Position numbers and translations under genes: made by a program. A DNA stretch of 64,000 nucleotides from the NCBI GenBank assembly GCA_964657325.1, contig CAZZVE010000011.1, positions 3,553-67,552 on the forward strand, read 5' to 3'. The notes under the pieces are model-generated. The model did no database searches. It was given only the letters and a program-made list of their open reading frames with translations, and had not been told where the DNA came from. This document shows, piece after piece, positions 18,850 through 26,130 of the stretch. This stretch comes from JBBQVS01 sp964657325. Lineage in GTDB: Bacteria > Chloroflexota > Ktedonobacteria > Ktedonobacterales > Ktedonobacteraceae. The stretch's first letter is position 1, and each line of letters opens with the position of its first letter.

Positions 18850-18920
18850 AACACACGAAGATGCGTATGCGGTTGCTAATANNNNNNNNNNAGGCAACCG
18901 CATACGCATCTTCGTGTGTT
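18850..18920. repeat. Hairpin with assembly gap in the loop
   Basis: Perfect 27-bp arms 18850-18876 and 18894-18920 flank a loop in which 18882-18891 are N. It starts 15 bp after the propeller stop and may be its terminator. The gap probably reflects failure to sequence or assemble through the hairpin. Confidence 0.75.
18882..18891. other. Assembly gap, 10 N
   Basis: Run of ten undetermined bases inside the loop of the hairpin at 18850-18920. The true length and sequence are unknown. Confidence 0.99.
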
Positions 18921-19155
18921 GCTATATATTTTTTGTCTACGATGAAAGGGTGGCATACGTGTGATAGAATGTGGTATCCTGTAAAGAGAAAAAAAGAAGT
19001 TCTGAAGGACACAGAGAACGCCACCCATTGGGCGACTGCATCTCTATCATCAACGTCGATGATATCCTCCACTAAATTCGACAGAAGACAGACAAGCAAG
19101 ACAACCTCATGTCGCTCACCGTCTTCTGTTTTGTTGTCTTCGCTATTTATTGATG

Positions 19156-19238
19156 GATATCTGTAGGGACCGATTTATCGCGTCCTCTTGGCAATCAATT
19201 GTCAGCAAGGATGCGATAAATCGGTCCCTACAGATATC
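19156..19238. repeat. Paired palindromic repeat, family A
   Basis: Arms of 31 bp (19156-19186 and 19208-19238, one mismatch) with outer GATATCT extensions, GTAG heads and the unit GTAGGGACCGATTTATCGCG. It stands 70 bp before the ABC exporter start. Confidence 0.85.
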
Positions 19239-19310
19239 TGTAACAGCATAAAATAGACATTGTGAGCGGCTTCCTTTTTTGGAGTGCGTGTATCGAGAAA
19301 GGAACAGCGT

Positions 19311-21239
19311 GTGACCTCGTTCTCTGGAAATCCGTCAAAAACGTCCCTGTATGCTGACACCTGGCAAGAGAATTTGCGTATTTATGTGCGCATTCTTGCC
19401 TTACTACGTCCCCACTGGCTACAATCGCTTGGTGCGGTTGTCTGTCTGGGTCTCTCTACTGGCCTTTCGTTAATTATTCCGTGGCTTATCGCCTATGTGA
19501 TTGATGCTGGTTTACAGCATGGGCAACTCAACAATTTACTGCTTGTCGCGCTAGCGATTCTGGTATCGAGTGCTCTTCGTGGCCTGTTCGCCTATGGACA
19601 GGGCTACCTTTCACAATCCGTCTCTAATCTTGTTGCCTACGACCTGCGCAATCAAGTCTATGATCATCTGCAAAAACTCAGCTTCTCTTTTCATGATGAG
19701 TCGGAGACAGGACAGCTTATGTCACGTCTCACTGTTGATATCGAAGCGGTACGAAACTTTATTACGCTTGGCTTGTTGCGTTCGCTACTCACCCTTGTCA
19801 CCTTTGCGGCGATTACCGTCATTCTGTTTCGCCTGGATGTCTATCTGGCACTCGTGACACTCATCAGCGTACCTATTCTCATTTTTCTGTCTATACAAGT
19901 GGGGCGTCGGTTGCGTCCATTGTGGATGGATGTGCAGAACGAAAATGGTGAGCTTGGTACCGTCATGCAGGAGAGCCTGAGCGGTGTACGTGTCGTCAAA
20001 GCTTTCGCGCGTGAGAATTTTGAGATTGCGAAGTTTGGTGCGAAGAACCAGGAATTACGCCTGCTGAATATGTCCGCAATGCGCCTCTCTGCCTGGAACC
20101 AGCCACTTATGCTGCTGGTAATCAACATCATCACGGTCCTGGTAGTGTGGATTGGCGGTGTCGCGGTCATCGGGAATCATCTTAGCATCGGTGTGCTTGC
20201 GGCAATCACGCAATACATTCTGCTGCTGAACACACCTGTACGTGCCTTTGGCTTCATGGTGACATGGTTCATGCGTGGCCTCTCTGGTGGTGAACGCATC
20301 TTCAGTGTACTTGATGTACAATCAACCATCACCGACGCTCCTGACGCTCGCATTCTAAAGAATGTGCAAGGTCGTGTCGCGTTTGAGCATGTCTCGTTTT
20401 TCTACAATAAAGGGCCAGAAGTCCTACACGATATCACCATCGACGCGAAACCTGGACAAGTTATTGCTTTGCTTGGCGCAACTGGAAGCGGAAAAAGCAC
20501 GATTCTCAGCCTGCTACCGCGTTTCTATGATCCCACACAGGGACGCTTGACGGTTGATGGCAACGATCTACGCGAGGTAACGCAACGTTCGTTACGCCAA
20601 AACATTGGCTTGGTGCTACAAGACGTGTTTCTCTTTAACGCGACCTTGCGCGATAACATCGCTTACGGTGTAGCCAACGCAACGGATGAGCAGGTTATCG
20701 CAGCCGCGAAAGTCGCACGCATTCACGATTTCGCATTGACCCTGCCCGATGGCTATGATACATGGGTGGGAGAGCGTGGCGTTACCCTATCCGGTGGACA
20801 AAAGCAGCGCGTCGCTATTGCACGTACTCTGTTACTCGACCCACGTATTCTTGTGCTTGACGACTCTACATCAAGTGTCGATATGGAGACCGAGTATCTC
20901 ATTCAGCAAGCACTCGATGCGGTGATGCATGGACGTACCACCTTCGTCGTCGCCTCACGTCTGCGCACTATCAAGAATGCCGATCAGATTCTCATTCTCG
21001 ACAAGGGCAACATTGTCGAGCAAGGAACTCACGAATCATTGCTAGCTTTAAATGGTGCATACACACGTCTCTACGATCTACAACTACGCGAACAAGAGGA
21101 ATTCGAGACGCGAATGCTCTCCGTTGAGAACAAAGAACCCTCGTACATATCAGAAGATGTTCGCAAGGGACGAGGACGCGATACGTCGGTCCCTACAGGG
21201 GAACAAATGACCGACCAGAAACGCGAGGTGAAACGATGA
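19311..21239 (+). CDS. ABC exporter half-transporter with degenerate ATP site (subunit 1)
   Basis: Membrane ABC exporter subunit of about 642 residues: six TM helices (about residues 25-310), then a nucleotide-binding domain. Walker A is GATGSGKST (389-397) and the signature LSGGQ is near 493. Walker B ends in D518 rather than the catalytic Glu (LVLDDSTSS), and the H-loop His is replaced by Ser (S549, VASRLRTI). Those losses mark the degenerate half of a heterodimeric exporter of the TM287/288 or BmrCD type. GTG 19311, with GAAAGGA 7 bp upstream, is preferred to GTG 19284. The next gene overlaps by 4 bp (ATGA). Its C-terminal tail is encoded by a family A repeat (21173-21196), giving the peptide GRDTSVPT. 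Confidence 0.9.
   Translation: MTSFSGNPSKTSLYADTWQENLRIYVRILALLRPHWLQSLGAVVCLGLSTGLSLIIPWLIAYVIDAGLQHGQLNNLLLVALAILVSSALRGLFAYGQGYLSQSVSNLVAYDLRNQVYDHLQKLSFSFHDESETGQLMSRLTVDIEAVRNFITLGLLRSLLTLVTFAAITVILFRLDVYLALVTLISVPILIFLSIQVGRRLRPLWMDVQNENGELGTVMQESLSGVRVVKAFARENFEIAKFGAKNQELRLLNMSAMRLSAWNQPLMLLVINIITVLVVWIGGVAVIGNHLSIGVLAAITQYILLLNTPVRAFGFMVTWFMRGLSGGERIFSVLDVQSTITDAPDARILKNVQGRVAFEHVSFFYNKGPEVLHDITIDAKPGQVIALLGATGSGKSTILSLLPRFYDPTQGRLTVDGNDLREVTQRSLRQNIGLVLQDVFLFNATLRDNIAYGVANATDEQVIAAAKVARIHDFALTLPDGYDTWVGERGVTLSGGQKQRVAIARTLLLDPRILVLDDSTSSVDMETEYLIQQALDAVMHGRTTFVVASRLRTIKNADQILILDKGNIVEQGTHESLLALNGAYTRLYDLQLREQEEFETRMLSVENKEPSYISEDVRKGRGRDTSVPTGEQMTDQKREVKR
21173..21196. repeat. Palindromic repeat, family A, inside a coding sequence
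   Basis: AGGACGCGATACGTCGGTCC-CTAC, one base different from the intergenic family A unit, read through in frame as part of the ABC subunit 1 tail. It lies about 15 codons before the stop. Confidence 0.8.
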
Positions 21240-23086
21240 AAACGGCAAAAGCAACACGGTCGGAGTCAATCGACGAATTTATGGCGCACCGTCGCAAAAG
21301 TCGGTTGCGCGAAAATAGCCTGGAAAGTTCAGACGAAAACGTTTCAGGCAAGTTTAGCTGGCACTATATTAAGCAATTTGGTCCGTACATCTCACGCTAC
21401 CGTGCGGCAGCGTTGGGGAGCATTGCACTTATGCTAGTGTATACGTTGCTCAACCTTGCGAACCCGTACTTGATTGGTGTCGCTATCGACTCCTTTATCA
21501 CACATCACGACCTGCGTGGTCTCGGTATCATTGGCGTTGTCCTGCTCGTCGTCAATGTCTTGATGTGGCAGGCGCAGTACTGGCAGGTCTGGACCATGTC
21601 CTGGGCGGGACAGCAAACACTGTTCCAACTCAGTTCAGATATGTTCACACATCTGCAACGGCTCTCGCTGAGCTTTTATGATCGTACTCAGATTGGACGC
21701 GTCATGTCGCGTCTGCAAAGCGATATAGATGTCCTGGAGTCAATGCTTAGTTCGGGTCTGCTATCAATTCTTGGCTCGCTAATTTCGCTGTTCGGCATTA
21801 TCGGCATCATGCTTGTGCTGAATACACCACTCGCGTTACTTTCATTTATCGTGCTGCCAATCATGATTGTGATAGCGGCCTTCTGGCAACGCTATGCTCA
21901 GCGTTCGTTCCGTTTGACGCGTGCAGCGATCTCGATGGTCAACGCAACATTGCAAGAGAACATTTCTGGTATGCGCGTTATTCAAAGCCTCGCACGTGAA
22001 GACCGTAACCGTGACGAGTTCGACGAACTAAATGCCTACAACCGCGATACGAACCAGGAAGCGGTACGTATCGCTTCACTGATTCTGCCTCTCGTCGAGG
22101 TCGTCGCAGCCGTTGCCATCATGATTACCGTTGTCTATGGCGGTATCCTGGTATCGCAGAGCAAGTTACAAGTAGGAGTCCTTGTCTCGTTCACGCTCTA
22201 CATCAATCGATTCTTTGACCCAATTCGTGATCTCAGCCAGCAATATACGCAACTACAACGTTCAGGAGTTGCGGCAGAGCGCATCTTTCAAATCATGGAG
22301 GTGCCAGTCGAGATTACTGACAAGCCGAATGCAAAGATTTTGCCGCAGATACATGGTGATGTGGTATTCGATCACGTCTACTTCGGCTATCTTAAGGATG
22401 TGCCTGTGTTACGTGACTTTAACCTGACAATTCAAGCTGGTCAAACCGTCGCCATCGTTGGCCCTACAGGAGCTGGCAAAAGCACAATTGTGGGTTTACT
22501 GACGCGCTTCTACGATATTCAAGAGGGAGCAATCCGCATCGATGGTTACGATATTCGGGATGTGACGCAGGCATCTTTGCGTAGTCAAATTGGTATCGTG
22601 CTACAAGAGCCGTTCCTGTTCACGGGCACCATTTTTGACAATATTCGCTATGGGCGTCTCGACGCAACCGATGAGGAGATACAACAAGCGGCGCGTGTGG
22701 TAGGAGCGCATGACCTGATTGAACGTTTACCAGAAGGCTACAACACACTCATTCGTGAGCGTGGACGTAACCTCAGTGTGGGGCAGCGTCAACTCATCTC
22801 GTTTGCGCGAGCACTCCTCGCCAATCCACGCATTCTTGTATTAGATGAAGCTACGGCGAATATCGACACCTTCACCGAACTCATCGTACAGGAAGGGCTG
22901 AATACGCTATTGAAGGGTCGTACTGCCGTCGTGATCGCGCACAGATTATCGACCATCAAGAATGCTGATAACATTGTCGTCGTGCAAGCTGGTCACATCG
23001 TCGAGCAAGGCACGCACAACGACCTCCTACAACGCGAAGGGGAGTACGCGTCGTTGTACGCGATGGGGTTCCGCCATACGGCGTAG
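21236..23086 (+). CDS. ABC exporter half-transporter with complete catalytic motifs (subunit 2)
   Basis: Partner of the preceding gene, 616 residues: an extra polar N-terminal segment, six TM helices (about 60-345) and a nucleotide-binding domain. Walker A is GPTGAGKST (409-417), Walker B carries the catalytic E538 (LVLDEATAN), and the H-loop His is H569 (IAHRLSTI). Its signature is LSVGQ rather than LSGGQ (about 513). Together with the D518/S549 changes of subunit 1 this gives one consensus and one degenerate ATP site. The ATGA overlap at 21236-21239 supports coupled translation. Lipid or multidrug export is likely from the family; the substrate is unknown. Confidence 0.92.
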   Translation: MKTAKATRSESIDEFMAHRRKSRLRENSLESSDENVSGKFSWHYIKQFGPYISRYRAAALGSIALMLVYTLLNLANPYLIGVAIDSFITHHDLRGLGIIGVVLLVVNVLMWQAQYWQVWTMSWAGQQTLFQLSSDMFTHLQRLSLSFYDRTQIGRVMSRLQSDIDVLESMLSSGLLSILGSLISLFGIIGIMLVLNTPLALLSFIVLPIMIVIAAFWQRYAQRSFRLTRAAISMVNATLQENISGMRVIQSLAREDRNRDEFDELNAYNRDTNQEAVRIASLILPLVEVVAAVAIMITVVYGGILVSQSKLQVGVLVSFTLYINRFFDPIRDLSQQYTQLQRSGVAAERIFQIMEVPVEITDKPNAKILPQIHGDVVFDHVYFGYLKDVPVLRDFNLTIQAGQTVAIVGPTGAGKSTIVGLLTRFYDIQEGAIRIDGYDIRDVTQASLRSQIGIVLQEPFLFTGTIFDNIRYGRLDATDEEIQQAARVVGAHDLIERLPEGYNTLIRERGRNLSVGQRQLISFARALLANPRILVLDEATANIDTFTELIVQEGLNTLLKGRTAVVIAHRLSTIKNADNIVVVQAGHIVEQGTHNDLLQREGEYASLYAMGFRHTA

Positions 23087-23093
23087 AGTGTAT

Positions 23094-23136
23094 AGACGAA
23101 AAATGGACGGTTCTAGGAACCGTCCATTTTTCGTCT
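23094..23136. terminator. Bidirectional terminator hairpin
   Basis: Perfect 20-bp arms 23094-23113 and 23117-23136, with A-rich and T-rich runs within the stem. It lies between the convergent ABC operon (+) and HicB-like gene (-). Confidence 0.85.
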
Positions 23137-23147
23137 AACAATGCCTG

Positions 23148-23387
23148 CTATGCTACTGCATGTTTTTTCGGTGGGGGAAGAGCTTCACCATCTTGTATTG
23201 CACTATCTATAAGCATTTCGAGTACTTCCTGTCCATTCTGTACGGCCTCACCATACGTATTACCGTGTGTTACAGGCATAAGAACACGACCAGCCCATTC
23301 AGGTAATGTTACTAGATATGCTTGGTCTTCCTCTGACCACTCGATGAGCATGGAATAATGAAGACGGGAATCGTTATTTTGCATCAT
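23148..23387 (-). CDS. HicB-like (type II antitoxin family) protein
   Basis: 79 residues: LHYSMLIEWSEEDQAYLVTLPEWAG, then THGNTYGEAVQNGQEVLEMLID and PLPPP-like ALPPPKKHAVA. It is clearly related to the HicB-like protein at 12700-12912 (shared HYSM-I-W, THG-TY-EAV). No HicA toxin gene is adjacent, and the C-terminal helix-turn-helix of long HicB forms is absent. It is an orphan of unknown role. Confidence 0.78.
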   Translation of the reverse strand: MMQNNDSRLHYSMLIEWSEEDQAYLVTLPEWAGRVLMPVTHGNTYGEAVQNGQEVLEMLIDSAIQDGEALPPPKKHAVA

Positions 23388-23710
23388 GCTCCATCAAGCT
23401 TATCATATTTGACTTCATTGTAGCATAAAGCTTTCTAATGAATTTCTATAATCGAAATTTATAAGAAAACATTTATTGTAGGGACCGTCAAAGCACATTG
23501 GTCAGAGCTAGGGCACCCGCAAGGGGATGCCCCTCCCATACAAGGTGGCTTCTCAGGCGCGTTCGCATATGGGAGGGGCATCCCCTTGCGGGTGCCCTGG
23601 TTTCGGTGACACATTTAGTTTGACGGTCTACTACAACCATCTCATGAAACCATTTCTATTTCTTGAAGATGAGAAATGATATACTGAGAAAAAAAGGATG
23701 TATAGTTATT
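23388..23710. other. Intergenic region with a large family C palindrome
   Basis: About 320 bp without a gene: AT-rich sequence to 23480, the family C repeat (23483-23628) and a short AT-rich stretch before the repeat-protein gene. A TATACT at 23680-23685 could be a -10 box for that gene, but no -35 box stands at the right distance. Confidence 0.45.
23483..23628. repeat. Paired palindromic repeat, family C, long form
   Basis: Outer termini GACCGTCAAA (23483-23492) and TTTGACGGTC (23619-23628) enclose perfect 31-bp inner arms (23510-23540 and 23568-23598). The inner arms contain GGGCACCCGCAAGGGGATGC, which itself folds as a hairpin with loop GCAA. GTAG stands directly left of the element. This is the most complete family C copy. 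Confidence 0.87.
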
Positions 23711-24007
23711 ATGAGCAAAACAGAGATACCAGAAATACTCGCTATCCAAAAGCTATGGCAACGTCCTACTCTTTCTTACGCAAGCACTAATAGTCTCGCA
23801 AGCTTCTTGAGCCTATGGAGCCTCTTTAGTGCTGGTGGTCTCTTAAGCATTGGTAGCGCAGGAAGCATTCTTAGTATCGGTAGTACAGGCAGTATCCTGA
23901 GCATTGGTAGTGTTGGGAGCATTCTTAGTATCGGTAGTGCTGGTAAGGTGTTAGGTATAGGCAGTTTTAGCATGTTTTCGCGTAAGCAGCACAAGCACGA
24001 AAAATAA
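23711..24007 (+). CDS. Nine-residue-repeat (GSILSIGSx) protein of unknown function
   Basis: 98 residues from ATG 23711 (AAGGA about 12 bp upstream). The N-terminal ~30 residues are polar. Then come about 60 residues without any charge except one Lys: LSLWSLFSAGG, five tandem nine-residue units of the form G-S-I-L-S-I-G-S-x (GLLSIGSA to KVLGIGSF) and SMFS. A basic tail, RKQHKHEK, follows. Hydrophobic and small/hydroxyl residues alternate, which suits a beta-solenoid strand or a membrane-packed helix pair; there is no signal peptide. DNA units 2 and 4 are almost identical, while units 1 and 3 use different codons for the same residues. The array thus grew by a 54-bp duplication and protein sequence has been kept since. 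The epimerase gene follows after 17 bp, so the two are probably one operon. The function is not known to me. Confidence 0.7.
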   Translation: MSKTEIPEILAIQKLWQRPTLSYASTNSLASFLSLWSLFSAGGLLSIGSAGSILSIGSTGSILSIGSVGSILSIGSAGKVLGIGSFSMFSRKQHKHEK

Positions 24008-24024
24008 TTCTTAAGGAGCCGAAT

Positions 24025-25035
24025 ATGTTTATCAACGCTCACCAAATTGACCTCAAACTGACCACGCCGTTTCGTATTTCGCGTGGTGTGCAGGAGACAT
24101 CACCAAACATCGTTGTCGAAATTGTGCATCAGGACTACAAGGGCTATGGTGAGGCATCGCCAACTGAATATTATGGCGAGACGCCTGTATCGGTCCTGGC
24201 ATGTATCGAACTGTTCAAAAACGATATAGGCAACGATCCATTCGCGCTTGAAGATATTATGCAGAGGCTCGATATTACCGTTGGGCTAAACCCTGCCGCG
24301 AAAGCCGCCATAGACATGGCACTACACGATCTGATGGGCAAAATGTTGGGGGTGCCACTCTACAAGCTCCTGGGCTTAAATGCCGCAAAGACGCCTTCCA
24401 CCTCGTTTACCATCGGACTTGATAGTCCAGCACAAATGGCAAAAAAGGCGACATTAGCGAAAGAGTATCCTATTCTCAAGGTGAAGCTTGGCACAAAGCA
24501 CGATATCGAGATTATCAAAGCCATTCGTGAGGTCTCGAATGCGACGATTCGTGTCGATGCCAATTCCGCCTGGACACCAAAAGAGGCAATCAAGACGATT
24601 AACGCTCTTGCCCCATACAATATCGAATTCATCGAACAACCTGTAGCATCGCATGATCTTGTGGGCTTGAAGTTGATACGCGAGAACGTGCCTGTACCTA
24701 TTATCGCCGACGAAAGCAGCGTCACGGTTGATGATATTCCAAGAATTGTGGGTTGTGTCGATGGTATCAACATAAAGTTGATGAAGTGCGGAGGATTGAG
24801 ACATGCCCTGAAGATGATACACGTTGCAAGAGCACACAACCTTAGTATCATGATTGGCTGTATGATCGAGAGTTCGCTTGCCATCACAGCCGCCGCGCAC
24901 CTGACTCCGCTCGTAGACTACGCCGACCTCGACGGAAATCTACTTATCGAAAACGACCCCTATGAGGGCGTCAAGGTGGAGCAAGGGAAACTGGTATTGC
25001 CAGATGAGGCTGGGTTAGGTGTGAGTAAACGGTAA
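24025..25035 (+). CDS. Dipeptide epimerase (L-Ala-D/L-Glu epimerase type)
   Basis: Enolase-superfamily enzyme of 336 residues that inverts the C-terminal residue of a dipeptide, in most members L-Ala-D/L-Glu from peptidoglycan turnover. Seen are the N-terminal capping domain (FRISRG, GYGEASPTEYYGET), the base pair K-x-K (K152-V-K154, LKVKLG), metal ligands in DANSAW (D178), IEQP and ADES, the second general base in INIKLMKCGG, and the C-terminal DLDG motif that contacts the dipeptide amino group. Start ATG 24025 with AAGGAGCC 8 bp upstream. Specificity in the family varies, so the exact dipeptide is uncertain. Co-transcription with the repeat protein is likely from the 17-bp gap. Confidence 0.9.
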   Translation: MFINAHQIDLKLTTPFRISRGVQETSPNIVVEIVHQDYKGYGEASPTEYYGETPVSVLACIELFKNDIGNDPFALEDIMQRLDITVGLNPAAKAAIDMALHDLMGKMLGVPLYKLLGLNAAKTPSTSFTIGLDSPAQMAKKATLAKEYPILKVKLGTKHDIEIIKAIREVSNATIRVDANSAWTPKEAIKTINALAPYNIEFIEQPVASHDLVGLKLIRENVPVPIIADESSVTVDDIPRIVGCVDGINIKLMKCGGLRHALKMIHVARAHNLSIMIGCMIESSLAITAAAHLTPLVDYADLDGNLLIENDPYEGVKVEQGKLVLPDEAGLGVSKR

Positions 25036-25111
25036 ACGAACATAGCAGGGGCCAGCACCGTAGGCGTTCACATAAGGCAAAAGAGAGGTCTGCGGTGGAG
25101 CAAGGGCGCCC

Positions 25112-25189
25112 GCAAGGGGGAACGCCCCTCCCATACACAAAGTCGCTTTCCACCACGTTTCGTCGTATGGGAGGGGCGTTCCCCCTTGC
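25112..25189. repeat. Paired palindromic repeat, family C variant
   Basis: Perfect 24-bp arms 25112-25135 and 25166-25189. GCAAGGGGGAACGCCCCTCC differs from the family C core by a few bases. It separates the convergent epimerase (+) and rpsU (-) genes and may act as a terminator. Confidence 0.82.
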
Positions 25190-25262
25190 TCCCCATTGAT
25201 TCCTTACGTGAATGACATGACAGGGGCAGAGCACCTGTCATGCGCTCGTCTGCTAATACATA

Positions 25263-25454
25263 TTATACAGGCTGGCGGGTGCGACGCTGTTTGCGGCGCT
25301 GGGCTGCTGCCTTACGCTTGCGACGCGCCTGTGGGCTTTCGTAGTAAGCGCGACGACGGGCCTCTGAGAGGATACCGTCTTGCTGCACCTTACGATTGAA
25401 TTTTTTGAGGGCGATCTCGAACGAATCACCAGGATTGACGCGTACTTCGCTCAT
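25263..25454 (-). CDS. rpsU: Ribosomal protein bS21
   Basis: 63-residue basic protein of the 30S subunit, involved in initiation. Typical S21 features are visible: SFEIALKKFNRKVQQDGILSEARRRAYYE and a Lys/Arg-rich C-terminal helix (KRKAAAQRRKQRR). It lies 5 bp after the zinc-ribbon gene and is surely co-transcribed with it. Many lineages lack S21, so its presence is informative. Confidence 0.93.
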   Translation of the reverse strand: MSEVRVNPGDSFEIALKKFNRKVQQDGILSEARRRAYYESPQARRKRKAAAQRRKQRRTRQPV

Positions 25455-25459
25455 GATGA

Positions 25460-25801
25460 CTACCAGCTCGATCTGCGGTCACTAGAACGACCACCTGCGG
25501 GACTCATCGTCTGGAAGCAATCGCTGCAATACACGGGCTTGTCGCCACGTGGCTGGAACGGCACCTGAGCCTCATTCCCACAATTGGAGCAGGTTGCGGA
25601 ATACATCTGGCGGGGTTCGCGGGAGCCACCACTACGACCACGGGAGTCACCAGATTGGTTTTTGCGTGCGGCGCGGCAGGAAGGGCAGCGGCTCGGAGTG
25701 TTCGTTAATCCTTTTGAGGCGTAAAATTCTTGTTCGCCCGATGTGAATTCAAATTCCTGGTTGCAGTCGCGGCAAGTCAGGGTCTGATCAGTATATGCCA
25801 T
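25460..25801 (-). CDS. Double zinc-ribbon protein co-transcribed with rpsU
   Basis: 113 residues. The first half is a probable zinc-ribbon domain (TCRDCNQEFEFTSGEQEFYASKGL, then CPSC). A Gly/Ser/Arg-rich linker follows, then a second ribbon (CSNCGNEAQVPFQPRGDKPVYCSDC). The CxxC pairs, eight Cys in all, suit two zinc sites. Proteins with this first domain are common in Chloroflexota and Cyanobacteria and have no fixed function; the second half resembles the CxxC-x(17)-CxxC ribbon domain. A good GGAG precedes ATG 25801. Linkage to rpsU suggests a role in translation or RNA binding, which is inference. Confidence 0.8.
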   Translation of the reverse strand: MAYTDQTLTCRDCNQEFEFTSGEQEFYASKGLTNTPSRCPSCRAARKNQSGDSRGRSGGSREPRQMYSATCSNCGNEAQVPFQPRGDKPVYCSDCFQTMSPAGGRSSDRRSSW

Positions 25802-26130
25802 GTTTCTCCTAATTCTTGGACCTACTTGTAGGTGTCCTTATAATATTCGCGTGTATCGCGCCGCTTGCAGCAGATAATCTTGTCCAAGCAACTCTATGCA
25901 CTCTACAACGTTCTCCGATTATATCATACTCCTCAATAAAATGCACTAGCTTTGACGAAATACATCTCTTTTTCTTTCCACAACATCCCGATTATACTCA
26001 TACAAACATTTTACAAATCCCTAAGACTCTTTTGAGAATATTGCGGTACAGTATACACAGAGCAAAGAAATACCGTGTTTATAGTAATTCATTCTACTGT
26101 ACATAATTAGCATTCATGAGGTTTAGAACG
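25802..26130. other. Divergent intergenic region (zinc-ribbon/rpsU and htrA)
   Basis: 329 bp between divergent genes, AT-rich from about 25910. It must hold promoters for both directions. A TTGAGA (26032-26037) and TATACA (26052-26057) pair in front of htrA is spaced only 14 bp, which is too short to be convincing. No repeat or RNA gene is seen. Confidence 0.4.

Larger units (their letters stand above)
18836..19310. other. Intergenic region upstream of the ABC exporter genes
   Basis: 475 bp without a certain gene. It holds a hairpin with a 10-N assembly gap in its loop (18850-18920), a set of two overlapping complementary segments (19081-19140) and a family A palindrome (19156-19238). A 14-codon hydrophobic ORF starts at ATG 19109, but no ribosome-binding site precedes it. 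Confidence 0.5.
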
